The notes under the pieces were generated by a model. That model searched no databases. It worked only from the letters and a program-made list of their open reading frames with translations, and was not told the DNA's origin. Shown here one piece after another: positions 1 through 7,571 of a stretch of 37,530 nt of DNA (the stretch's first letter is position 1; the number at the start of each line of letters is the position of its first letter). The DNA lies in assembly GCA_944391265.1 (NCBI GenBank), contig CALXSX010000121.1:1-37530 (forward strand), given 5' to 3'. The position numbers were made by a program, and so were the translations under genes. The stretch is from an uncultured Clostridia bacterium. Lineage in GTDB: Bacteria; Bacillota; Clostridia; UBA1381.

Positions 1-1
1 G

Positions 2-1042
2 ATATTTGTTGAAAACGATATGAAATATACCGTTCATGAAAGCGTTAAGCCGATTGATGGATATAAAAATATGAACAGGCAGCAAATGCTTGAGATAGTA
101 AGGGAAAAGGGCCTTGTAGGCATGGGCGGAGCAGGATTTCCTACGTTTATAAAGCTCAATCCGAAGCAGAAAATTGATTACGTTATCGTAAACGGCGCCG
201 AGTGTGAGCCTTATATAACATCTGACCACAGGAGAATGCTTGAGTATCCAGAGCAGGTTATAGAGGGACTTAGAATTGCAATGCAGATACTCGGCCTCAA
301 AAAGGGGTACATAGGTATAGAGGACAACAAGACAGATGCGGCACAGCTTATAAGCGAAAAGCTCGGAGGCAGCAGCGATATAGAGGTGAGGCTCCTCAAA
401 ACTAAATATCCTCAGGGCGCTGAAAAGCAGCTTATATACGCCATAACAAAGAGAAAAGTCCCTTCTGGCAAGCTTCCGGCAGATGCCGGAGCGGTCGTAA
501 TAAATGTTGATACCGCTTATGATTTATGGAATGCTTTTGTAAACGGTATGCCGGTAATCGACAGAATCATTACGGTCAGCGGTGACTGTGTAAAGAATCC
601 GTGTAATTTTTATGCGCGCACCGGTGTACCGTTTTCGTTTCTGTTTGAGCAGGCAGGCGGATTTACGTCAGAGCCGGAAAAAATAATATCGGGCGGTCCG
701 ATGATGGGCATAGCTCAGTACAATCTGAAGCCCGCTACCGTTAAAACGACGTCATCTCTTCTGGCTTTTCACGATATTGATGATATATTCAGTCAGGAAA
801 CGCCGTGCATCAGGTGCGGCAAGTGCGTTTCGCACTGCCCTATGCGTCTGGTGCCGCTGAAACTAAATAAGCTTTCCCTCGCTAAGGATTACGAGACGGC
901 AGAAAAATATCATATACTTGACTGTATAGAATGCGGACTTTGCTCGTATGTTTGTCCGTCCAAGAAAAATCTTCTCCATAATATAAGAGTTGCAAAGCAA
1001 GCGGTTACGGCGCTGAAAAGAGCGAAGGAGGGTAAAAACTAA
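2..1042 (+). CDS. rnfC: Rnf complex subunit RnfC, 5' end outside window
   Basis: RnfC is the peripheral NADH-facing subunit of the membrane Rnf complex, which passes electrons between reduced ferredoxin and NAD+ while pumping Na+ or H+. The frame is open to the window edge, so the gene starts upstream. A Met codon at 20 is only internal. Counting from that Met, a glycine-rich nucleotide/FMN-binding stretch VGMGGAGFP lies at residues 33-41, as in the complex I 51-kDa subunit. Two [4Fe-4S] motifs follow: C263/C266/C269/C273 and C302/C305/C308/C312. Family members are normally about 430-450 residues, so roughly 90 N-terminal residues are missing. It is the first visible gene of an rnfCDGEAB operon. 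The stop codon overlaps the rnfD start (TAATG), which suggests translational coupling. Confidence 0.96.
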   Translation: MFVENDMKYTVHESVKPIDGYKNMNRQQMLEIVREKGLVGMGGAGFPTFIKLNPKQKIDYVIVNGAECEPYITSDHRRMLEYPEQVIEGLRIAMQILGLKKGYIGIEDNKTDAAQLISEKLGGSSDIEVRLLKTKYPQGAEKQLIYAITKRKVPSGKLPADAGAVVINVDTAYDLWNAFVNGMPVIDRIITVSGDCVKNPCNFYARTGVPFSFLFEQAGGFTSEPEKIISGGPMMGIAQYNLKPATVKTTSSLLAFHDIDDIFSQETPCIRCGKCVSHCPMRLVPLKLNKLSLAKDYETAEKYHILDCIECGLCSYVCPSKKNLLHNIRVAKQAVTALKRAKEGKN

Positions 1043-2004
1043 TGAATAAACTTGTTGTATCATCATCTCCGCATATACATACAAGTGAAACTGTGTCCGG
1101 CATTATGCTTGATGTGCTGATTGCACTGTTTCCCGCGTGCATAGCGTCAATCGTGTTTTTCGGACACAGAAGTGCACTAATAATACTGACCGCTGTTGCG
1201 GCAAGCATGCTGAGCGAATGGATTTACAGAAAGGTTGCTAAAAAGGAATCGACGCTTTCGGACCTGAGTGCTATGGTAACAGGCGTTCTGCTTGCGCTGA
1301 ACCTTCCTGTTACGATACCTCTTTGGATGGTTGTAGTCGGTGCTGCCTTTGCAATAATTGTCGTAAAACAGCTTTACGGCGGTCTCGGTAAAAATTTTGT
1401 CAATCCTGCGCTTGCTGGAAGGTGCTTCATGCTTATAGCATGGGCAGGCGCCATGACAACCTTCACCGCTCCGAACTTCAGCGGAATTGACGCGGTGTCA
1501 AGTGCTACGCCGCTTGCTGTTATGAAGGGAGCTGAGGGCTCGCTTCCGACGCTTTTGCAGGCATTTCTCGGCATAAAGGGAGGATCTATCGGTGAAACAA
1601 GCGGCCTTTGCCTCTTAATCGGATTTATATATCTGCTGATAAGGAAAGTGATTGACTGCAAAATACCGCTTTCTTACATAATAACATTTGCTGTGCTGAC
1701 ACTTTTATTCGGGAAAAACGGAGATATGCCTAAGCTTGAATATATGCTTATGCAGGTGCTGACCGGTGGACTTCTCCTCGGAGCTTTTTTCATGGCTACC
1801 GACTACGTAACAACGCCGACAACGCCTAAGGGCCACATAGTTTTCGGAGTAGGCTGCGGTGTTCTTACTTTTCTTATAAGGACATTTGGCGGTTACCCTG
1901 AAGGGGTGTCCTTTTCGATACTGCTTATGAACGTTGCGGCGCCGCTCATTGAGCGCGCTACCATGCCGAAAGCTTTCGGAACGGAAGGGGGCAAATTGCA
2001 GTGA
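1042..2004 (+). CDS. rnfD: Rnf complex subunit RnfD
   Basis: RnfD is an integral membrane subunit of the Rnf ferredoxin:NAD+ oxidoreductase, homologous to NqrB. It carries covalently bound FMN and contributes to the ion path. The 320-residue product has many hydrophobic helices (roughly residues 20-60, 76-110, 125-145 and 180-300). It has the flavinylation motif SSATPLA at 153-159, where T156 is the expected FMN-phosphoester threonine. The more usual motif is SGAT; here the glycine is serine. The ATG overlaps the rnfC stop by one base, and its own stop is overlapped by the GTG start of rnfG. Length and position in the operon are canonical. Confidence 0.96.
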   Translation: MNKLVVSSSPHIHTSETVSGIMLDVLIALFPACIASIVFFGHRSALIILTAVAASMLSEWIYRKVAKKESTLSDLSAMVTGVLLALNLPVTIPLWMVVVGAAFAIIVVKQLYGGLGKNFVNPALAGRCFMLIAWAGAMTTFTAPNFSGIDAVSSATPLAVMKGAEGSLPTLLQAFLGIKGGSIGETSGLCLLIGFIYLLIRKVIDCKIPLSYIITFAVLTLLFGKNGDMPKLEYMLMQVLTGGLLLGAFFMATDYVTTPTTPKGHIVFGVGCGVLTFLIRTFGGYPEGVSFSILLMNVAAPLIERATMPKAFGTEGGKLQ

Positions 2005-2561
2005 TAAACGTCAAAGAGATTTTCAGGGTAGGCTTGATTTTGTTTATAATAGCGGCTCTTTCATCGCTGCTGCTCGCTTATGCAAATCAGGTGACAGCCC
2101 CGCTTATAGAGGAAAATACCCGCAAAAAGACGGAGGCGTCAATGAGCGTTGTAATGCCTGATGCTGATACGTTTGAACAGGTTGAAAACACCTCAGATGA
2201 CATAGTCGAGGCATACGTTGCGAAAGCCGGCGGAGAAACTGTCGGGGTTTGTATAGTTTGTGAAGAAAACGGATACAACGGCGCTGTAAGAATAGTTGCC
2301 GGTGTAGACGATGAGGGAAAGGTTACGGGAGTTGACATTCTGAGCCATTCGGAGACGCCGGGACTTGGTGCTAATGCGGAAAAGGATTCGTTTAAGGATC
2401 AGTTCAAAGGAAAAACGGCGGACATAGGCGTTGTAAAATCAAATGCCGGGGCTAACGAAATAAATGCCATTTCCGGTGCGACTATTACTTCAAGAGCAGT
2501 TACCGGTGCGGTAAACAAAGCGATTTCTGCCGCGGCTGATATTTTGGAGGAGGTGCAGTAA
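2001..2561 (+). CDS. rnfG: Rnf complex subunit RnfG (FMN-binding)
   Basis: RnfG is a membrane-anchored flavoprotein subunit homologous to NqrC, with its FMN domain on the outer face of the membrane. The 186-residue product has one N-terminal helix (about 8-28) followed by an FMN-binding domain. The motif SGATITS at 158-164 has T161 as the likely covalent FMN attachment site. HSETPGLGA at 116-124 is also typical of the family. The start is GTG at 2001, in a GTGA overlap with the rnfD stop. The gene directly precedes rnfE with no gap. Confidence 0.95.
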   Translation: MINVKEIFRVGLILFIIAALSSLLLAYANQVTAPLIEENTRKKTEASMSVVMPDADTFEQVENTSDDIVEAYVAKAGGETVGVCIVCEENGYNGAVRIVAGVDDEGKVTGVDILSHSETPGLGANAEKDSFKDQFKGKTADIGVVKSNAGANEINAISGATITSRAVTGAVNKAISAAADILEEVQ

Positions 2562-3179
2562 ATGAAAGGAATAGAAGTTTTAAAAAGAGGTCTTATAACT
2601 GAGAATCCAACATTTGTGCAGCTCCTCGGTATGTGTCCTACGCTTGCTGTAACAACGTCTTTGAAAAACGGACTCGGCATGGGACTTTCGGCAACGGCAG
2701 TGCTAATCGCTTCAAATGTCATCATATCGCTTCTCAGAAAGCTAATTCCTGACAAAATCAGAATAGCGGCTTACATAGTTATAATAGCAACGGCAGTTAC
2801 GCTTATTCAGATGATTTTGAACGCATACCTGCCCGACCTTGCGTCGTCGCTTGGAATATTCATACCGCTTATAGTGGTTAACTGTATAATTCTTGCACGT
2901 GCGGAGGCTTTTGCATCTAAGAATACGGTCGGCAAATCAGCGCTTGACGGACTCGGTATGGGGCTTGGCTTCACCGGTGCTCTCTGCATTATTTCAGCTG
3001 TGAGAGAAATACTCGGAAGCGGAACGATTTGGAATATACAGCTTTACGGAGACGTGATTCAGCCTGCGTCAATCATAACACTTGCGCCCGGTGGATTTAT
3101 CGTGCTGGGTATAATAATAGGTGTGATAAATGCGATAAAAGGCAGGCACGAAAGCAAAGCTGCCGGAGAAAGGGGTTAA
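2562..3179 (+). CDS. rnfE: Rnf complex subunit RnfE
   Basis: RnfE is a multi-helix membrane subunit homologous to NqrD. It pairs with RnfA across the membrane to form the core through which electrons and ions move. The product has 205 residues. The N-terminal part, ENPTFVQLLGMCPTLAV, is the family signature, with the conserved cysteine in GMCP (about residue 25), and a second conserved cysteine lies in VNCII (about 109). In NqrD/NqrE the equivalent cysteines bind an intramembrane Fe-S cluster. It starts with ATG immediately after the rnfG stop and ends three bases before rnfA. Confidence 0.95.
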   Translation: MKGIEVLKRGLITENPTFVQLLGMCPTLAVTTSLKNGLGMGLSATAVLIASNVIISLLRKLIPDKIRIAAYIVIIATAVTLIQMILNAYLPDLASSLGIFIPLIVVNCIILARAEAFASKNTVGKSALDGLGMGLGFTGALCIISAVREILGSGTIWNIQLYGDVIQPASIITLAPGGFIVLGIIIGVINAIKGRHESKAAGERG

Positions 3180-3182
3180 CAC

Positions 3183-3764
3183 ATGGCTAAGGAAATAATT
3201 TCTATAATAATTGCTGCTCTGCTCACCGAAAACTTTGTAATGGTTAAGTTTTACGGTATCTGCCCGTTTCTCGGCGTTTCAAAAAAGGTTGAAACCGCTA
3301 TGGGTATGGGAATGGCGGTAACTTTTGTTATGGCGATAGCCTCGATGATAACATGGCTTGTAAACCATTTCTTCCTTCAGCAGTTCAATCTCGAATACCT
3401 GCAGACAATAGCCTTTATACTGATAATTGCCGGGCTTGTCCAGTTCGTTGAGATGTTTGTAAAGAAGTCTATGCCGTCGCTTTATAACGCGCTCGGCATA
3501 TATCTGCCGCTTATCACCACAAACTGCGCCGTGCTTGGTGTAACGCTTCTAAATGTTCAGAATGAGTACAATTTCTTTCTGTCATTCCTGTACGGCACGT
3601 TTGCGGCACTTGGATTTACTCTCGCGATAATACTTATGGCGGGTATCCGCGAGTATCTGGACGAAAAAGCGGTTGCGGCGCCGTTTCGAGGATTTCCCAT
3701 CGCGCTTATAACAGCCGGACTTATGGCGATTGCGTTCACGGGATTTTCGGGATTTTCCATCTGA
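3183..3764 (+). CDS. rnfA: Rnf complex subunit RnfA
   Basis: RnfA is the membrane subunit homologous to NqrE and pseudo-symmetric with RnfE. The 193-residue product begins AKEIISIIIAALLTENFV, contains the conserved YGICPFLGVSKK segment (cysteine about residue 27) and the TTNCAVLGV segment (cysteine about residue 108). These are the two cysteines expected to hold the intramembrane Fe-S centre with RnfE. About six hydrophobic helices are visible. It starts three bases after the rnfE stop and is followed by 27 bases before rnfB. Confidence 0.95.
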   Translation: MAKEIISIIIAALLTENFVMVKFYGICPFLGVSKKVETAMGMGMAVTFVMAIASMITWLVNHFFLQQFNLEYLQTIAFILIIAGLVQFVEMFVKKSMPSLYNALGIYLPLITTNCAVLGVTLLNVQNEYNFFLSFLYGTFAALGFTLAIILMAGIREYLDEKAVAAPFRGFPIALITAGLMAIAFTGFSGFSI

Positions 3765-3791
3765 TAAAATCGAAGGGAGAATAAATGCAAT

Positions 3792-4586
3792 ATGGGAGAT
3801 ATATTGATTGCCGTCGCAGTTGTCGGCGGCCTCGGACTTGTATTTGGATTGCTTCTCGCGTTTGCTTCTGAGGTATTCGCTGTAAAGCAGGACGACAGGA
3901 TAGATAAAATACAGGATGCGCTTCCGGGAGCAAACTGCGGTGCGTGCGGATTCGCCGGCTGCAGCGCATACGCCGCCGCTATAGTAAATGACGGTGCTCC
4001 GGTTAATATGTGCTCTGTCGGTAAGAAGCCTGTTGCCGACAGCATAGCGTTGATTATGGGCGTAGATGCCGGGGAAGTAGCGGAAAAGGTCGCCCATGTA
4101 AAGTGCAGAGGTAACTGCGATGTTTCGCCTGCAAAATACGAATATGTCGGTATCAGTGACTGCATAGCTCTTTCAAAGCTTGCCGGCGGCATAAAGCATT
4201 GCCGCAATGCTTGCCTGGGACAGGGGACGTGTAAGACGGTATGTCAGTTTGACGCTATAACTGTGGAAAACGGTGTGGCTAAGATAAACGAGGAGCTGTG
4301 TACCGGCTGTGGAGCGTGCTCAAGGATATGTCCGAGAAATGTTATTGAGATGATTCCGAAAAAGGCAAAGGTCGTTGTAAACTGTTCCAATAACGAAAAG
4401 GGACAGTCGGCAAGCAGACACTGCAAATCAAGCTGTATCGGCTGTAAGATGTGTGAAAAGACGTGTGAACATGACGCAATCCACGTAGTAGATAATGTTG
4501 CGTTCATAGATTACTCGAAGTGCATAGGGTGCGGAAAATGCGCCGAGAAATGTCCTAAGGGCGTAATTTCCGTAAAAGCCGGATAA
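3792..4586 (+). CDS. rnfB: Rnf complex ferredoxin-like subunit RnfB
   Basis: RnfB is the iron-sulfur subunit thought to accept electrons from reduced ferredoxin. The 264-residue product has one N-terminal membrane helix (about 4-26) and then a four-cysteine [4Fe-4S] domain with C49, C52, C57 and C74. Behind it lies a cysteine-rich region with several ferredoxin-type clusters, including CTGCGACSRICP, CIGCKMCEKTC and CIGCGKCAEKCP. The extended Fe-S tail is typical of clostridial RnfB. It is the last gene of the operon and is followed at once by a strong intrinsic terminator. Confidence 0.95.
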   Translation: MGDILIAVAVVGGLGLVFGLLLAFASEVFAVKQDDRIDKIQDALPGANCGACGFAGCSAYAAAIVNDGAPVNMCSVGKKPVADSIALIMGVDAGEVAEKVAHVKCRGNCDVSPAKYEYVGISDCIALSKLAGGIKHCRNACLGQGTCKTVCQFDAITVENGVAKINEELCTGCGACSRICPRNVIEMIPKKAKVVVNCSNNEKGQSASRHCKSSCIGCKMCEKTCEHDAIHVVDNVAFIDYSKCIGCGKCAEKCPKGVISVKAG

Positions 4587-4597
4587 AAGTTAGACCG

Positions 4598-4633
4598 GAC
4601 TGCAAAAACACAGTTTTTGCAGTCTGTTTTTTT
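4598..4633 (+). terminator. Intrinsic terminator of the rnf operon
   Basis: A perfect 12-bp stem (GACTGCAAAAAC at 4598-4609 with its complement at 4613-4624) and a 3-nt loop are followed by a run of seven T. It ends the rnf operon 12 bases after the rnfB stop. Confidence 0.92.
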
Positions 4634-4649
4634 ATGCATGGATTCTATA

Positions 4650-4678
4650 TTGAATATTCCCAGCCGCCGCATCATATA
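4650..4678 (+). promoter_or_regulatory. Possible sigma-A promoter of the Ca2+ ATPase
   Basis: TTGAAT at 4650-4655 and CATATA at 4673-4678 are separated by 17 bp. This is the best promoter-like pair between the rnf terminator and the ATPase gene. The -10 element is weak, so this is tentative. Confidence 0.35.
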
Positions 4679-4719
4679 TATTGTTATATGACTGAATTCG
4701 GACAGGGGGACGAAGCTTA

Positions 4720-7239
4720 ATGATTCATTCAATTTCTGCAGAGGCGGCAGAAGAAAAATTCGGCGCTGATATGAAAAACGGACTGACAAGAAAGGAAGCG
4801 GCGTCAAGACTTTCAAAATACGGAAAAAACAAATTGAGCGATAAAAAAGGCAAAACGATAGTAATGCTTTTCTTTGAGCAATTTAATGATTTTCTTATAC
4901 TAATACTTATAGCAGCCTCCTGCATTTCATTCTTTACGAACATTATGGAAAAAAGCGGTGATATAGCAGAGCCTATAGTTATACTTGCAATCGTCGTGCT
5001 TAATGCGCTGCTTGGTGTTATTCAGGAAAAGAGAGCGGAAAAAAGCCTTGAGGCGCTGAAGAAAATGACGTCGCCTTCCGCGAATGTCATAAGGGACAGC
5101 GCAGAGGTAAGCGTACCTGCCGAAGATGTTTGCGTGGGTGATTTGCTTGTTTTAAGATCAGGAGATGTAGCTGCATCGGACGTCAGACTTACGGAAAGCA
5201 TAAATCTTGAGATAGATGAGTCGTCGCTGACAGGTGAGAGTGTGCCTGTCAGCAAGGACAGCAGTTATATAACTGACGAGCTGGCACCGCTTGCAGAGCG
5301 GCGGAATATGGTTTATGCCGGAACATATGTAACCGGAGGCAGGGGAAAGGGTATAGTAACTGCGTGCGGTATGGACACAGAGGTCGGAAAAATAGCGCAG
5401 ATGCTTTCCGCAGACTCTTACGAAATGACTCCGCTTCAGAAAAAGCTTGAGCATATAGGCAAGGCGCTTGGAATATGCGCCCTGTCAATCTGCGCACTTG
5501 TGTTTGTCATAGGTGTGTGGCACCATCTTGCGCCTTTTGATATGTTTGTTACATCTATTTCACTCGCAGTAGCTGCAATCCCTGAGGGACTGCCGGCTAT
5601 AGTTACGATAATGCTGTCTCTTGGAATGCAGAGAATGGCAAAATGCGGTGCAATTGTCCGGAATCTTCCGTCTGTTGAAACTCTCGGCAGTGCAGATGTA
5701 ATCTGTTCTGATAAAACGGGAACGCTTACAAAAAACATTATGACTGTTCAGGAAGTGTTCGGTGATGAAAAGGCGGCGCTTTGTTACGGAGTACTCTGCA
5801 CGGCGGAAAACACCAAAAATCCGACTGAGCTTGCCGTGATAAATGCGTTTAACGATAAGAAGCTGAAAACCCATCAGCATGAAAAGAAAGACGAACAGCC
5901 ATTTTCTTCTGTTACAAAGCAAATGAGGGTGCTTTATAATAATCTTCTAACCGTTAAGGGTGCACCGGAAATAGTGTTAAAGAGTTGCGGTTATTACTTA
6001 GATAACGGAAAGACAGAGAAGCTTACAGATGCTAAAAGAAGGCAGGTTTTGAACGCAAACAAGAAATTTGCTGAAAAAGCCCTAAGAGTAATAGCCGTTG
6101 CATACAAGCAGGGAAATTGCAAAATTGATGATGAGGGACTTGTTTTCTGCGGGCTTATAGCCATGAGCGATCCGCCGAGAGAGGACGCTATTGAAGCAGT
6201 AAGGCTTTGCCAAAAGGCAGGCATAAAAACCGTTATGATAACCGGTGACCACATGGAAACAGCACGTGCCGTCGCATCACAGGTGAATATTTTAAAATCT
6301 CGTGATGAATGTATTTCAGGAAAAGAAATTGATAAGATGAGCGATGAGGAGTTTGAAGAAAATGTTGAAAAATACAGCGTTTTTGCAAGAACGTCTCCGG
6401 AGCATAAGGTAAAGATAGTGAAGGCTCTTAAAAAGCGCGGAAAGATTGTCGCAATGACAGGTGACGGTGTGAATGATGCGCCGGCGCTCAAGGCTGCTGA
6501 CATAGGCTGCAGTCTTGGCAAAACCGGAACCGAGGTTGCAAAGGAATCGTCTGATATAGTTCTGACTGATGATAATTTTGCGACTATCGTAAAATCGGTA
6601 AGGATGGGCCGCGAGATATATGAAAATATAAAAAAGTCCGTTAAATTTCTGCTTTCGAGCAATATCGGCGAAATAATAACGGTATTTTTCGGAATTTTAC
6701 TCGGACTTCCCACACCTCTGCTCGCACTGCAGCTGCTATGGGTAAACCTTGTTACCGATTCATTGCCGGCGATTGCTTTGGGCGTTGACCCGTGTGATGA
6801 GGACGTCATGCTGAGCAGAATAAGAACCGATAAGCTTTTTACGAAGGAAAAGGTTTTTGCGGTAATAATAGAAGGGCTTATGATAGGTGCGCTTGGCTTG
6901 CTCGCTTTTTGTATCGGTGTCTACATATACGGAAGTCTGACTGTCGGAAGAACTATGGCGTTTTGCGTTCTCAGCCTGTCTCAGCTGATACATTCGTTTA
7001 ATATAAGAAGCGAGGGCAGTGTTATAGGCAGAGCATTTTTTAAAAACAAGCTGCTTGTTTTATCACTCGTCATCGGAGCTGCTATGCAGATAGGTGTTGT
7101 TTGTTTTCTCCCGGAGCTGTTTGGAGCCGCTGTGCTTTCGGCAGAAGCGTGGAAAACAGTTGCCGCATTATCCGTGTTGCCGCTTGTTTTGGTGGAAATA
7201 CAAAAAAATATAAATGCAATACGTAAGAATCTGAATTAA
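4720..7239 (+). CDS. P-type calcium-transporting ATPase
   Basis: This is a P2-type (SERCA/PMCA-like) ATPase that exports Ca2+ across the cytoplasmic membrane at the cost of ATP. The 839-residue product has, in order, an N-terminal cation-ATPase domain (about 1-50), the actuator motif TGES at 171-174, the M4 ion-site motif PEGLP at 288-292, the phosphorylation motif DKTGT with D331, a KGAPE nucleotide-domain motif near residue 415, and the hinge TGDGVND at 580-586. The M5-M6 segments carry SSNIGE and LLWVNLVTD, matching the Ca2+-site residues of SERCA. The nucleotide domain is rather short, as in small bacterial Ca2+ ATPases. It stands alone between terminators. Mn2+ or another divalent ion is possible, but the M4-M6 residues favour Ca2+. 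Confidence 0.93.
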   Translation: MIHSISAEAAEEKFGADMKNGLTRKEAASRLSKYGKNKLSDKKGKTIVMLFFEQFNDFLILILIAASCISFFTNIMEKSGDIAEPIVILAIVVLNALLGVIQEKRAEKSLEALKKMTSPSANVIRDSAEVSVPAEDVCVGDLLVLRSGDVAASDVRLTESINLEIDESSLTGESVPVSKDSSYITDELAPLAERRNMVYAGTYVTGGRGKGIVTACGMDTEVGKIAQMLSADSYEMTPLQKKLEHIGKALGICALSICALVFVIGVWHHLAPFDMFVTSISLAVAAIPEGLPAIVTIMLSLGMQRMAKCGAIVRNLPSVETLGSADVICSDKTGTLTKNIMTVQEVFGDEKAALCYGVLCTAENTKNPTELAVINAFNDKKLKTHQHEKKDEQPFSSVTKQMRVLYNNLLTVKGAPEIVLKSCGYYLDNGKTEKLTDAKRRQVLNANKKFAEKALRVIAVAYKQGNCKIDDEGLVFCGLIAMSDPPREDAIEAVRLCQKAGIKTVMITGDHMETARAVASQVNILKSRDECISGKEIDKMSDEEFEENVEKYSVFARTSPEHKVKIVKALKKRGKIVAMTGDGVNDAPALKAADIGCSLGKTGTEVAKESSDIVLTDDNFATIVKSVRMGREIYENIKKSVKFLLSSNIGEIITVFFGILLGLPTPLLALQLLWVNLVTDSLPAIALGVDPCDEDVMLSRIRTDKLFTKEKVFAVIIEGLMIGALGLLAFCIGVYIYGSLTVGRTMAFCVLSLSQLIHSFNIRSEGSVIGRAFFKNKLLVLSLVIGAAMQIGVVCFLPELFGAAVLSAEAWKTVAALSVLPLVLVEIQKNINAIRKNLN

Positions 7240-7282
7240 AACAAGAAATTCTTTTATTCGAGCCTTAATTTGTGCTCAAGAT

Positions 7283-7336
7283 ATACCTCTGCATCTGGAG
7301 TACTGATGTGCGCCTGAATGCAGGGGTATTTTTTTA
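7283..7336 (+). terminator. Intrinsic terminator of the Ca2+ ATPase gene
   Basis: A 12-bp stem with one G-T pair (ATACCTCTGCAT at 7283-7294 with 7318-7329) encloses a 23-nt loop and runs into a stretch of T at 7329-7335. Confidence 0.8.
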
Positions 7337-7478
7337 TAAAATTAGGTTGCTGTGCTTCTTTTCGTTTAAATTGGCCCGATTTTACGGACTTATTCCTCTC
7401 TGTAATTCATTATTCTTTTTTCCAAAAAAATTCCTAATATACCATATATTTTATAAAACATTCACATATTTGGTATAA

Positions 7479-7496
7479 AACACAATATATTGTGTT
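7479..7496. promoter_or_regulatory. Palindromic operator matching the NrdR-box consensus
   Basis: This is a perfect 18-bp palindrome, AACACAATATATTGTGTT. Its central 16 bases (7480-7495) fit the NrdR-box consensus as I remember it (acaCwAtATaTwGtgt) at every position. It overlaps the first two bases of the pflB -35 element, so a bound protein would block RNA polymerase. A poorer match (12 of 16) lies 41 bp upstream at 7439-7454, about four helical turns away, in line with the paired boxes usual for NrdR. The identity of the regulator is inferred from the motif. Confidence 0.65.
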
Positions 7497-7524
7497 GACA
7501 AATTATTTGGTGTGGTGTTATACT
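7495..7524 (+). promoter_or_regulatory. Sigma-A promoter of pflB
   Basis: TTGACA at 7495-7500 and TATACT at 7519-7524 are 18 bp apart. Transcription should start near 7531, about 40 bases before the pflB ATG. The -35 element is overlapped by the palindrome at 7479-7496. Confidence 0.85.
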
Positions 7525-7571
7525 GATATTACCGAACGGTTTATTTTGAATTTTTAAGGGGGTTAATATAA

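Larger units (their letters stand above)
7240..7571. other. Intergenic region between Ca2+ ATPase and pflB
   Basis: This 332-base AT-rich stretch holds the ATPase terminator (7283-7336), a palindrome (7479-7496), a sigma-A promoter (7495-7524) and the pflB ribosome binding site (AAGGGGG near 7557-7563). An open frame of 68 codons at 7272-7478 starts inside the terminator, has no ribosome binding site and looks like chance. Confidence 0.8.

Noticed and set aside
7272..7478. 68-codon open frame between the Ca2+ ATPase and pflB
   Set aside because: It begins within the ATPase terminator, lacks a ribosome binding site and is rich in Phe/Leu/Tyr from AT-rich DNA.
7479..7496. Palindrome read as a Rex redox-repressor site
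   Set aside because: Rex sites have TTGTG-type half-sites pointing outward with CACAA on the right; here CACAA comes first, so the order is reversed.
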